Assembly (NCBI RefSeq): GCF_902712915.1
Contig: NZ_CACTIA010000005.1
Span: 620,001 to 684,000, forward strand
Source: Acidiphilium sp. C61
GTDB taxonomy: Bacteria > Pseudomonadota > Alphaproteobacteria > Acetobacterales > Acetobacteraceae
Reading direction: 5' to 3'
DNA: 64,000 nt
The position numbers and the translations under genes were made by a program. Of the stretch, positions 16,708-25,205 are shown piece by piece (position 1 is the stretch's first letter; each line of letters opens with the position of its first letter). Under the pieces are notes generated by a model. That model worked only from the letters and a program-made list of their open reading frames with translations, was not told the DNA's origin and did not search any database.

Positions 16708-18093
16708 ATGTCGAACTTCCCCTCCCCGACCCATTCCCCCGAAGGCCTGCCGGGCGGTCTCTCCGTAGCGCCCGACCGGTTCGATGGCATCCGCCGCGAC
16801 TACACCCAGGCTGAAGTCGATAAACTCGCGGGCTCCTTCCGCGTGCGCCACACCCTCGCCGAGATGGGCGCCAATCGCCTGTGGCACCTGCTGAAGACCG
16901 AGCCCTACGTGAACACGCTCGGTGCCCTCACCGGCAATCAGGCGATGCAGCAGGTCAAGGCCGGCCTGAAGGCCATCTATCTCTCCGGCTGGCAGGTCGC
17001 CGCCGATGCAAACCTTTCGGGCGAAATGTATCCCGACCAGTCGCTCTACCCGGTGAACTCGGTGCCGATGGTGGTCCGGCGCATCAATTCCGCGCTGCGC
17101 CGCGCCGACCAGATCGCCCGGATGGAAGGCGACACGTCGCAACACTGGATGGCGCCGATCATTGCCGATGCCGAGGCCGGATTCGGTGGCGCGCTGAACG
17201 CCTATGAGCTGATGAAGGCCATGATCGAGGCCGGCGCCGCGGGCGTGCATTTCGAGGACCAGCTCGCCTCCGAAAAGAAGTGCGGCCATCTCGGCGGCAA
17301 GGTTCTGGTCCCGATCGCCCAGCATATCCGCACCCTGACCGCCGCCCGCCTCGCCGCCGATGTCGAAGGTGTGCCGACCGTGCTGCTCTGCCGCACCGAC
17401 AGCCACGCCGCCCAGTTGCTGACCGCCGATGTCGACGAGCGCGACCGCCCCTTCATCAGCGGCGAGCGTACGGCCGAGGGTTTCTACCGCATCAAGCCGG
17501 GCATTGGCGTCGAATACGCGATCGCCCGCTCCCTCGCTTACGCCCCCTATGCCGACCTGCTCTGGTGGGAAACCTCCGAGCCGAACCTTGAGGAGGCCCG
17601 CCAGTTCGCCGAGGCGATCCACAAGCAGTTCCCCGGCAAGATGCTCGCCTATAACTGCTCACCGAGCTTCAACTGGCGCAAGAAGCTCTCCCCGGAGAAG
17701 ATCGAGAGCTTCCAGCGCGAGATCGGCGCGATGGGCTACAAGTTCCAGTTTGTCACCCTCGCCGGCTTCCACTCGCTGAACTACTCGATGTTCCAACTCG
17801 CCAAGGGCTACGCCGAGCGCGGCATGGGTGCCTATTCGGAACTGCAGCAGGCAGAGTTCGCCGCCGAGAAGGATGGCTACACCGCCACACGGCACCAGCG
17901 CGAAGTCGGCACCTCCTATTTCGACGCGGTGGCGATGGCGGTCAGCGCCGGCAAGGCCTCGACCACGGCCATGGCGGGCAGCACCGAGACCGAGCAATTC
18001 CACGATCAGGACGATGAAGCGGGCCATTACCACGATCATGACGATGGCCTGGTGCATCACCACAGCTGGGCGGTCAGTTCCCCCGACCGCTGA
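16708..18093 (+). CDS. aceA: Isocitrate lyase
   Basis: A 461-residue enzyme that splits isocitrate into glyoxylate and succinate, the first step of the glyoxylate bypass. The catalytic cysteine is Cys192 in [21 protein letters not shown] and the [12 protein letters not shown] segment are also conserved. A clear AGGAGAGACC-type ribosome site precedes the ATG. The last 30 residues are unusual: from about residue 431 they are rich in Asp and His ([16 protein letters not shown], then VHHHSW) beyond the normal ICL end. It is divergent from the presumed regulator, and malate synthase is not nearby. Confidence 0.95.
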   Translation: MSNFPSPTHSPEGLPGGLSVAPDRFDGIRRDYTQAEVDKLAGSFRVRHTLAEMGANRLWHLLKTEPYVNTLGALTGNQAMQQVKAGLKAIYLSGWQVAADANLSGEMYPDQSLYPVNSVPMVVRRINSALRRADQIARMEGDTSQHWMAPIIADAEAGFGGALNAYELMKAMIEAGAAGVHFEDQLASEKKCGHLGGKVLVPIAQHIRTLTAARLAADVEGVPTVLLCRTDSHAAQLLTADVDERDRPFISGERTAEGFYRIKPGIGVEYAIARSLAYAPYADLLWWETSEPNLEEARQFAEAIHKQFPGKMLAYNCSPSFNWRKKLSPEKIESFQREIGAMGYKFQFVTLAGFHSLNYSMFQLAKGYAERGMGAYSELQQAEFAAEKDGYTATRHQREVGTSYFDAVAMAVSAGKASTTAMAGSTETEQFHDQDDEAGHYHDHDDGLVHHHSWAVSSPDR

Positions 18094-18140
18094 ACCTTTC
18101 CCCCGTGGTGCCGGCGCCAGCCGGCATCCGTTCTGTCACC

Positions 18141-19208
18141 TTACCCCGGACCTCTTGGCCCGGGGTTTTTTCTGCCAGTGTCATCATCGCCGAGTGCCGC
18201 GAGCCCGGCATCCAGCGCCTTGCGCATGACCGTCGGAAGCGGCGTCTCCGGCGACTTTGCCTCGAGGTCCGGCGGCAGTTTGGGCACTTCTGCCGCGAGT
18301 ACCAGCAGCCGTAATTCGAAATGGGTGAAGACGTGCCCGATGCTCCCGGCATCGACCCAGTCTGCCGCGCAAGGCGGATCGGCCCGTCCCGGCGCCGCTT
18401 CGAAACCGGTTCCCGGCAGTTCGAGCATGCCGCCCAGCAGCCCGCGCGGCGGTCTCCGACGCAGGCCGATCGCGCCGCTCCGGTCCCGCATCACGAAAAC
18501 CGTGCCATGCCGCATTGGCCGCGCCGCCCGCCGCGCCTTGCGTGGCAACTCGGCCGCGATCGCCCTTGCCTGTGCAGCGCACCCCTCGCGCCAGGGGCAG
18601 ATCATGCAGGACGGGTTGCGCGGCGTGCATATCGTGGCGCCCAGATCGAACAGCGCCTGCGCGAAATCGCCCGGGCTGGCGCAGGCCGCATCCTGCGCGC
18701 CGAGACGGGAAGCTGCGGTGGCGATCTCCGCCTTCGCCGCCGGCAGCGGAGTCTCGATCGCGAAAATTCTTGCGGCGGCACGTTCGACATTGCCATCCAC
18801 CGGCACGACCGGCAGGCCGAAGGCAATGGCGCCGACTGCCGCCGCCGTGTACGGACCGATTCCCGGCAGGTTGTGCAGCCCCTCCAGCGTCGCCGGAAAT
18901 CCGCCCGCAGCGGTGACCGCGCGGGCGCAGCGGATAAGGTTGCGTGCCCGCGCATAATAGCCAAGCCCAGCCCACAGGCCGAGAATGTCCTCATCCGCCG
19001 CCGCCGCCAGCTCGCCGATCGTGGGGTAACGCTCGATGAACCTGTGGAAATACGGTATCACCGTCGCGACGACGGTCTGCTGGAGCATGATTTCGCTCAG
19101 CCAGACGTGATACGGATCGGGACGGACTCCCGGGGCAGCCCGCCACGGCAGGACGCGCCGATGAACATGATACCAGCGGAGCAGACGATCAGCTGATGGC
19201 GGCGACAC
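18141..19208 (-). CDS. mutY: A/G-specific adenine DNA glycosylase
   Basis: A 355-residue DNA repair enzyme removing adenine mispaired with 8-oxoguanine. It has the catalytic region WLSEIMLQQT, the helix-hairpin-helix LPGIGPYTAAAV with the catalytic aspartate in VPVDGNVERA, and the [4Fe-4S] ligands spaced C-x6-C-x2-C-x5-C (CTPRNPSCMICPWREGC). The C-terminal NUDIX-like 8-oxoG recognition domain is present. The GTG at 19208 is the chosen start; another GTG lies two codons upstream. The start overlaps the divergent dciA-like gene by 13 bases. The stop lies within the aceA terminator hairpin. Confidence 0.93.
   Translation of the reverse strand: MSPPSADRLLRWYHVHRRVLPWRAAPGVRPDPYHVWLSEIMLQQTVVATVIPYFHRFIERYPTIGELAAAADEDILGLWAGLGYYARARNLIRCARAVTAAGGFPATLEGLHNLPGIGPYTAAAVGAIAFGLPVVPVDGNVERAAARIFAIETPLPAAKAEIATAASRLGAQDAACASPGDFAQALFDLGATICTPRNPSCMICPWREGCAAQARAIAAELPRKARRAARPMRHGTVFVMRDRSGAIGLRRRPPRGLLGGMLELPGTGFEAAPGRADPPCAADWVDAGSIGHVFTHFELRLLVLAAEVPKLPPDLEAKSPETPLPTVMRKALDAGLAALGDDDTGRKNPGPRGPG
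18144..18171 (+). terminator. Rho-independent terminator after aceA
   Basis: A six-base-pair GC stem (CCCCGG/CCGGGG) with a ten-base loop is followed by TTTTTT. It begins 50 bases after the aceA stop. It overlaps the final codons of the convergent mutY gene. Confidence 0.8.
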
Positions 19209-19738
19209 ACTCACGCGACACTCCCCCGCGCCCGACCCGGTCGCACAAGGCAGCGGATGGCGGAAACTTGGCGAAGCCTCGCCCGGTCGCGCCGGAGCCG
19301 CCGCGCCACAGCGCCCCGCGGGGCATTTCGGCCCTGCTGGCGCCTGTGCTGCGCCCGGTCCTTGCCCGGCGGGGGGCCGTTCTCGGCACGCTGATCGCCG
19401 ATTGGCCCGACATCGCCGGGCCCGACATCGCATCCCGCAGCCAGCCCACGAAATTCGCTGCCGGAACGCTGACCCTTGGCTGCGCCGGCCCCGACGCGCT
19501 GGCCTTGCAACACCTTGCGCCAGTATTGATCGGCAAGATTAATCTCGCCCTCGGTGGCGCGCCGGTGCAACGGCTGCGCTTCACCGACATGACAGTCCCC
19601 GCGCCCATCCGCCGCGCAGCGCCTGCCTCGGTAACCCAGGCGCCACCTCCCGCAGGGCTGCCGGATGGAGATCTCGGCGACGCCCTCGCGAGACTGCATC
19701 GCGGCCTCCAGCGGCAGCGTCCCGGAAATCGCACCTAG
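19196..19738 (+). CDS. DUF721/DciA-like protein
   Basis: A 180-residue protein with a basic, Pro-rich N-terminus and a DUF721 core: RGAVLGTLIADWPDIAGPDIA followed by LTLGCAGPDALALQHLAPVLIGKIN, which is the conserved core seen across the family. DUF721 includes DciA, the ancestral DnaB helicase loader, but short alphaproteobacterial members are not all shown to load helicase. The divergent pairing with mutY is typical of alphaproteobacteria. Its TAG stop coincides with the first bases of a copy of the palindromic repeat. Confidence 0.8.
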   Translation: MAATHSRDTPPRPTRSHKAADGGNLAKPRPVAPEPPRHSAPRGISALLAPVLRPVLARRGAVLGTLIADWPDIAGPDIASRSQPTKFAAGTLTLGCAGPDALALQHLAPVLIGKINLALGGAPVQRLRFTDMTVPAPIRRAAPASVTQAPPPAGLPDGDLGDALARLHRGLQRQRPGNRT

Positions 19739-19768
19739 AGCATTATCCGATCGGACAAGGACGCTGCG
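19736..19768. repeat. Partial copy of the palindromic repeat (A module)
   Basis: TAGAGCATTATCCGATCGG reproduces the outer arm of the first palindrome at 12865 with a short deletion. The matching right arm is missing, so this is a half element. It lies at the 3' end of the DUF721 gene. Confidence 0.55.
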
Positions 19769-19842
19769 ATGATCGACACGACAGCGCACTACAGCCGATC
19801 CATCGGGGTCGGGAGGCGCACTGGATGGCAATCCATCCGCAC

Positions 19843-22605
19843 TCAGTGCGCGTCCGACCAGTTGGAACCGATCCCGGTTTCCACCAGCAAGGGCACCGAA
19901 AGTGTGGCAGCCCCCTGCATCACCTCCCGCGCCAGCGAGGCCATTGCCTGCGCCTGGTCGATCGGCATTTCGAAGACGAGTTCATCATGCACCTGGAGCA
20001 GCATCACCGCCTCCAGCCCGGCATCGCGAATCGCCGCCGGCAGCCGCACCATCGCCCGCTTGATGATGTCCGCGGCGCCGCCCTGCAATGGCGCATTGAT
20101 CGCCTGCCGCTCGGCATAGCCCCGCCGTGCCGGGTTTTTCTCGGCGATGCCGGGAACATAGCAACGCCGGCCGAACGGTGTCAGCACATACCCGTGGGTG
20201 CGTGCGAATTCGGCCGTTTCGTTCATGTAGCGCCGGATTTCCGGATAGCGGGCGAAATAGGCGTCGATATAGCGCTTCGCCTCGCCGTTCTCGATGCCGA
20301 GCTGGCGGGCGAGGCCGAAGGCGGAAATGCCGTAGATGATGCCGAAATTGATCGCCTTGGCGCGGCGCCGCACCATCGGATCCATCCCCTCCATCGGCAG
20401 GCCGAACACTTCGGCGGCCGTGCGGGCATGGATATCCTCGCCTTTGGCGAAACTCTCCTTCAGCGCCGGAATATCGGCGACATGCGCCAGCAGGCGCAGC
20501 TCGATCTGCGAATAATCCGCCGAGACCAGCGCCTTGCCGGGGGCGGCAATGAAGGCGCGGCGGATACGCGCCCCCTCGCTGGTGCGAATCGGGATGTTCT
20601 GCAGGTTAGGCTCGTTGGACGAAAGCCGGCCCGTCGTCGTGATGGCCTGGGAGAAGCTGGTATGGACCCGCTGATCCCCGATATCGATCTCGCCCACCAG
20701 CGCGTCGGCATAGGTGGATTTGAGTTTCTGCAACTGGCGCCATTCCAGCACACGGGCAGGAAGATCGTGTCCGGACGCCGCAAGATCCTCCAGCACCGCC
20801 GCATCGGTGCCCCATGCCCCGGTCTTGGTCCGCTTGCCGCCCGGCAGGCCCATTTCGTCGAACAGGATCTCGCCGAGCTGTTTCGGGCTGCCCGGGTTGA
20901 ACGCGCGGCCGGCGAGCCGCTCGATGTCGCGTTGAATGTCGTCCATCCGCCGGGCGAACTCGGCCGACATCGACTCGAGATCCCCTCGATCGACCATGAT
21001 GCCGGCGCGTTCCATGGCGAGCAGCACATTGAGCAGCCGGCGCTCGATCGTCTCGTAAAGCCCGAGCCCTCCCTCCGCGCGCAGGCGGGGGCGCAGCAGC
21101 ACCCAGAGCCTGAGTGTGATGTCCGCATCCTCGGCGGCATAGGCCGTGGCGCGGTCGATCGGGACGGCTGCAAATGAAATCCGGTTGCGCCCGGTGCCTG
21201 TTACCTCGTCATAGGATATCGGCCGATGATCGAGATGCAGACCCGACAACTCGTCCATGCCATGCCCATGCCGTCCGGCGCCGAGCGTGTAGGAGAGCAG
21301 CATCGTGTCATCGACCGGCGCGGCATCCGCAAGCCCGCAACCGGCCAGAATGTGAATGTCGAACTTCGCGTTGTGAAAAATCTTCAGGATCGCCGGATCG
21401 GCAAGCACCGGCGCCATCCGCCCGATCACCAGGCTCCGCGGCAGTTGCGCCCCATCCTCGTGCCCGAGCGGGATATAGGCAGCCCGGCCCGGCGCGGTCG
21501 CCACTGAAATCCCCACGAGTTTCGCATGACGGGGATTAAGGCCCGTGGTTTCGGTATCGATCGCGAAATATCCGGTCTGCCGTATCTCGGCGATCCAGCG
21601 GTCAAGCTCGGCCTCGTCATCGATTGTGACATAAGGCCCGAAGGGTGCATCGGCCACAACGGGCGCAGCCGCTGGTACGGCGGGCGGATCGGGTGCATCG
21701 CCCCTCGCCGCCGCGGCGAGCCGCTCGCCGTTCCGCCGTGCCACCCCATCGAGCCCAAGGCGTGCCTTGATGCTTCTGAAACCCTGGGAATCGAGGAAAT
21801 CGTTGAGATCCCCGTCATGCAGCGGCGCGACCACCAGATCGTTGACCGGTAGTGGCAGTGGGACATCCCGCCGCAATTCCACCAACCGACGTGAAATCCG
21901 GGCGTCTTCGGCGTGAGCGACAAGCGAGTCGCGCCGCTTGGAAGGCTTCATGGCTCCGGTCGCCGCCGCTGCGAGGATGGCTTCCAGATCGCCGAATTCG
22001 GCAATCAACTGCGCCGCCCCCTTTGGCCCGATCCCTGGCACGCCCGGAACGTTGTCGACCGTGTCGCCCATCAGGGCCTGTGCATCGACCATCTGCTCCG
22101 GTCTGACGCCATACTTTGCAATCACGTCTGCCGGCCCGATCGGCGTCGACTTGATGGGATCGAGCATCGAAACGCGGTCATCGAGCAATTGCATCAGGTC
22201 CTTGTCGGACGAGACGATGACCGTCTCACCGCCCGTCCGCTTCATCGCTTCGGCATAACTTGCGATGAGATCGTCAGCCTCAACCCCCTCAAGCTCGATT
22301 GCCGGCACCGCGAAGGCGCGGGTTGCCTCGCGCACCAGGGCGAATTGCGGCACGAGTTCCTCGGGCGGCTCGGGACGATGCGCCTTGTATCTGGGATCTA
22401 TCTCGTTGCGGAACGTTGTGCGGCCGGCATCGAAAATCACCGCGAGGTGCGTCCCTGAATGCTCCTTGAGCAGCCGTGCCAGCATATTGCAGAAGCCGAA
22501 TACCGCGTTGACGGGCGTGCCATCGTCGCGGGTCATTGGCGGCAAGGCGTGGAAAGCCCGGAAAATGAAGCCCGAGCCATCAACCAGGACAAGCCGCTGC
22601 GTCAA
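19843..22605 (-). CDS. polA: DNA polymerase I
   Basis: A 920-residue replication and repair polymerase with all three domains. The N-terminal 5' nuclease starts LVLVDGSGFIFRAFHALPP. The 3'-5' exonuclease has the DTE motif (FAIDTETTGL), so proofreading should be active. The polymerase domain has motif A DYSQIELRLLAH, the O-helix RRAKAINFGIIYG and motif C LQVHDELVFE. The start is a TTG that overlaps the TGA of the upstream zinc-finger gene (TTGA), the same coupling pattern as ATGA; an in-frame TTG 17 codons upstream lies inside that gene. Confidence 0.95.
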   Translation of the reverse strand: MTQRLVLVDGSGFIFRAFHALPPMTRDDGTPVNAVFGFCNMLARLLKEHSGTHLAVIFDAGRTTFRNEIDPRYKAHRPEPPEELVPQFALVREATRAFAVPAIELEGVEADDLIASYAEAMKRTGGETVIVSSDKDLMQLLDDRVSMLDPIKSTPIGPADVIAKYGVRPEQMVDAQALMGDTVDNVPGVPGIGPKGAAQLIAEFGDLEAILAAAATGAMKPSKRRDSLVAHAEDARISRRLVELRRDVPLPLPVNDLVVAPLHDGDLNDFLDSQGFRSIKARLGLDGVARRNGERLAAAARGDAPDPPAVPAAAPVVADAPFGPYVTIDDEAELDRWIAEIRQTGYFAIDTETTGLNPRHAKLVGISVATAPGRAAYIPLGHEDGAQLPRSLVIGRMAPVLADPAILKIFHNAKFDIHILAGCGLADAAPVDDTMLLSYTLGAGRHGHGMDELSGLHLDHRPISYDEVTGTGRNRISFAAVPIDRATAYAAEDADITLRLWVLLRPRLRAEGGLGLYETIERRLLNVLLAMERAGIMVDRGDLESMSAEFARRMDDIQRDIERLAGRAFNPGSPKQLGEILFDEMGLPGGKRTKTGAWGTDAAVLEDLAASGHDLPARVLEWRQLQKLKSTYADALVGEIDIGDQRVHTSFSQAITTTGRLSSNEPNLQNIPIRTSEGARIRRAFIAAPGKALVSADYSQIELRLLAHVADIPALKESFAKGEDIHARTAAEVFGLPMEGMDPMVRRRAKAINFGIIYGISAFGLARQLGIENGEAKRYIDAYFARYPEIRRYMNETAEFARTHGYVLTPFGRRCYVPGIAEKNPARRGYAERQAINAPLQGGAADIIKRAMVRLPAAIRDAGLEAVMLLQVHDELVFEMPIDQAQAMASLAREVMQGAATLSVPLLVETGIGSNWSDAH

Positions 22606-22796
22606 TGTCCGGCGCCCGGTCTTGCATCTCCGGCCAGGCGGTAATGGCGGGAGCAATAAGGACAGGTGATCTCAATGCCCTCGATCTTCAGATAAACCCT
22701 CGGGTGCCCCAGCGGCCCGCCGCCGCCATCACACGCAACCACCCGCTCATGCACGAGGATCGGCTCCAAGCCAGTTGCATCTCTTGTATCGGCCAT
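22602..22796 (-). CDS. Zinc-finger protein, zf-CHCC (NDUFS6-like)
   Basis: A 64-residue protein with a single zinc site (VVACDGG...GHPRVY...ITCPYCSRHYRL), matching the zf-CHCC family that includes the mitochondrial complex I subunit NDUFS6. A GAGAGGAA ribosome site precedes the ATG. Bacterial homologues are taken to bind zinc; association with complex I is known for the mitochondrial protein and only inferred here. It overlaps polA by four bases and should be co-translated with it. Confidence 0.85.
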   Translation of the reverse strand: MADTRDATGLEPILVHERVVACDGGGGPLGHPRVYLKIEGIEITCPYCSRHYRLAGDARPGAGH

Positions 22797-22947
22797 GAGT
22801 TCCTCTCGCACAGCAAACTATTACAAAGAGAATATCGCCAAAATGCACCGCTGCCTATCGTTGCCACAGGTGGCTCCCGTGCAACCCCACAGTTCAGCGC
22901 CAACAGGCATTGAGCCCCAGGCCGATCCGCGCTATGCGAGATTTGCT

Positions 22948-23024
22948 GGACCCGTAGCTCAGCTGGATAGAGCGTTGCCCTCCGAAGGCAAAGGTCGCGC
23001 GTTCGAATCGCGCCGGGTCCGCCA
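22948..23024 (+). tRNA. tRNA-Arg (anticodon CCG)
   Basis: A 77-base cloverleaf: acceptor GGACCCG pairs with CGGGTCC, followed by G and an encoded CCA. The D-arm has AGCTCAGCTGGATAGAGC, the anticodon loop is CTCCGAA (CCG), and the T-arm contains GTTCGAATC. The mobile region begins about 130 bases downstream. Confidence 0.95.
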
Positions 23025-23156
23025 AATATTCCAACGGCTCACGCGATTTCGCCACGAGCCGGGAGTTCACCCCGATATCGCGAAACCGGACCGATTACTA
23101 CCAGAATCGGATCATGGGCCTTCTCGGCGGCGAATAAGGCAGGCGAAGTCGCACCT

Positions 23157-23991
23157 CTAGGCTCTGGACTCAACTGATCCAAGATGTGACGGCGAGGACA
23201 AGGCAAATACCAGCGAGGAAATTTCGTGCGGTTTTGTCATATCGTGTGGCGATGGCGCGCCAGTCCTTGAGCCTACAGAAGGCGCGTTCGATGAGATTGC
23301 GCTTTCTGTAGGCGACGGGGTCGAAGGGCGGAATGGCGCGGCGGTTGGGCATGGGCGAGATCACCGGCCTGGTGCCTTGGCGGGTGAGGAAGGTGCTAAG
23401 ATCATCAGCGCCGTAGGCCTTGTCGGCGATCAGCTCTTCTGGTGGCGGTATTGTGGGCAGAAGCGCCCTCGCGCCGCTGATGTCGGAGGCCTGTCCTGGC
23501 GTCAGGAGGAGTGCGGCGATGCGTCCCTGCTCATCTGCGACGGCGTGGATCTTGGTCGTCCGTCCACCCCTCGACCGGCCGATGGCCTGGCTTTGCGCCC
23601 CCCTTTACCGCCCGCGGCCGCGCGATGTGCCCGAACCGAGGTGCTGTCCACCATGGCGATGCGCGGCGGATCCGCGCAGGCGACAAGCGCCGCGAATATC
23701 TCCTGCCAGAGGCCACGCTGGCTCCAGCGGTTGAACCGGTTGAACACCGTGGTTCGTGGCCCATAGGCCTCAGGAAGCGCTCGCCATCGCAAGCCCTCGC
23801 GAAAGCGATGCAGGATGCCGCTCAGCACCCGGCGGTCATCAACCCGAGGCTTGCCGCCAAGCTTCGGCAGCAATGGTTCGATCGCAGCCCATTGCGTGTC
23901 GTTCAGCCAGAAAAGTTCCGCCATGTTCCAAGTCCTCCGAACAGACTTGAATCAGACGCCCCGTAGTCATGGCAATAGGTACAGAACCTAG
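23157..23991 (-). mobile_element. IS5-family (IS427-like) insertion sequence, copy 1, complete
   Basis: An 835-base element bounded by CTAG on both sides. Its ends begin GGCTCTGGACTCAACTGATC on the left and finish GGTACAGAAC on the right. It is the same length as the inverted copy at 25203-26037. The transposase reads on the minus strand. It is the first of three head-to-tail copies that share their CTAG borders. Confidence 0.88.
23170..23924 (-). CDS. IS5-family transposase, two frames joined by a -1 frameshift (copy 1)
   Basis: The first frame (23924 down to 23502) starts MAELFWLNDTQWAAIEPLLP and includes the catalytic-site strand AMVDSTSVRAHRAAAGG. The second frame continues with GRTTKIHAVADEQG, ADKAY and the C-terminal RNLIERAFCRLKDWRAIATRYDK (split here as RNLIERAFCRLK and DWRAIATRYDK). 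A GGGGGG run preceded by AAA, at about 23610-23620, is placed for a programmed -1 slip, as in other IS427-group elements. The total is then 252 codons, a normal length. Confidence 0.85.
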
Positions 23992-24815
23992 GCTCTGGAC
24001 ACAACTGATACGTGATGTGACGGCAAGAGCGAGTCAGATACCGACGAGGAAATTTCGTGCGGTTTTGTCATATCGTGTGGCGATGGCGCGCCAGTCCTTG
24101 AGCCTGCAGAAGGCGCGTTCGATGAGATTGCGCTTTCTGTAGGCGACGGGGTCGAAGGGCGGAATGGCGCGGCGGTTGGGCATGGGCGAGATCACCGGCC
24201 TGGTGCCTTGGCGGGTGAGGAAGGTGCTAAGATCATCAGCGTCGTAGGCCTTGTCGGCGATCAGCTCTTCTGGTGGCGGTATTGTGGGCAGAAGCGCCCT
24301 CGCGCCGCTGATGTCGGAGGCCTGTCCTGGCGTCAGGAGGAGTGCGGCGATGCGTCCCTGCTCATCTGCGACGGCGTGGATCTTGGTCGTCCGTCCACCC
24401 CTCGACCGGCCGATGGCCTGGCTTTGCGCCCCCCTTTACCGCCCGCGGCCGCGCGGTGTGCCCGAACCGAGGTGCTGTCCACCATGGCGATGCGCGGCGG
24501 ATCCGCGCAGGCGACAAGCGCCGCGAAGATCTCCTGCCAGAGGCCACGCTGGCTCCAGCGGTTGAACCGGTTGAACACAGTGGCCCGTAGGCCTCAGGAA
24601 GCGCTCGCCATCGCAAGCCCTCGCGAAAGCGATGCAGGATGCCGCTCAGCACCCGGCGGTCATCAACCCGAGGCTTGCCGCCAAGCTTCGGCAGCAATGG
24701 TTCGATCGCAGCCCATTGCGTGTCGTTCAGCCAGAAAAGTTCCGCCATGTTCCAAGTCCTCCGAACAGACTTGAATCAGACGCCCCGTAGTCATGACAAT
24801 AGGTACAGAACCTAG
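23988..24815 (-). mobile_element. IS5-family insertion sequence, copy 2, degenerate
   Basis: A tandem copy of the preceding element starting at the shared CTAG. It differs at the left end (GGCTCTGGACACAACTGATA), so it belongs to a slightly different lineage from copies 1 and 4. It is seven bases shorter within the transposase gene. Confidence 0.85.
24010..24748 (-). pseudogene. IS5-family transposase pseudogene (copy 2)
   Basis: The frame begins MAELFWLNDTQWAAIEPLLP as in copy 1. A seven-base deletion after EAYGP (around 24578-24590) then shifts it. A TGA also replaces the cysteine codon near the C-terminus (NFLVGI then stop). The protein cannot be made intact even with the usual -1 frameshift. 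Confidence 0.82.
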
Positions 24816-24979
24816 GCTCTGGACACAACTGATACGTGATGTGACGGCAAGAACGAGTCAGATACCGACGAGGAAATTTCGTGCGGTTTTGTTGTAGCGT
24901 GTGGCGATGGCGCGCCAGTCCTTGAGCCTGCAGAAGCCTTGTTCGATGAGATTGCGCTTTCTGTAGGCCACGGCGTCGA
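24812..24979 (-). mobile_element. IS5-family insertion sequence, copy 3, truncated
   Basis: Only the terminal ~165 bases remain, carrying the transposase C-terminal coding end. The sequence breaks off at GTCGAC where it joins an IS3-family scrap. Its left border is the CTAG shared with copy 2. Confidence 0.8.
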
Positions 24980-25045
24980 CATCCTTAACTCCTGCTCTTT
25001 GAGGATGCCAATGATCTCCTCCTCGTCAAACCGACTGCTCTTCAT
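24980..25045 (-). pseudogene. IS3-family OrfA fragment
   Basis: About 22 codons reading MKSSRFDEEEIIGILKEQE, the diagnostic N-terminus of IS3-family (IS407/IS2-group) OrfA proteins. It is fused to the truncated IS5-family copy, so no intact protein exists. About 50 bases of upstream leader from the same element may extend to 25095. Confidence 0.8.
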
Positions 25046-25100
25046 CTCGTCCGCTTCCCTGATGGGGCGGTCTCTACTCACTCCTGGAGGAAATCCATTT

Positions 25101-25205
25101 AGAGCACGTTCCGATCCATCCGGATCGGATGTCGTGCTCTGTCTTATTGATAGTTAGAGCATCTTTATCCGATTAGATGATTCCATCTGATCGGATGATG
25201 CTCTA
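25101..25205. repeat. Composite palindromic (BIME-like) repeat
   Basis: B module (25101-25140: AGAGCACG...CGTGCTCT around GATCC-atcc-GGATC), a 14-base spacer with TTATTGATAG, then A module (25155-25205: TAGAGCATCTTTATCCGA to GATGCTCTA). The order is reversed relative to the copy at 12865. The final CTA of the repeat supplies part of the CTAG into which IS copy 4 has inserted. Confidence 0.82.
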
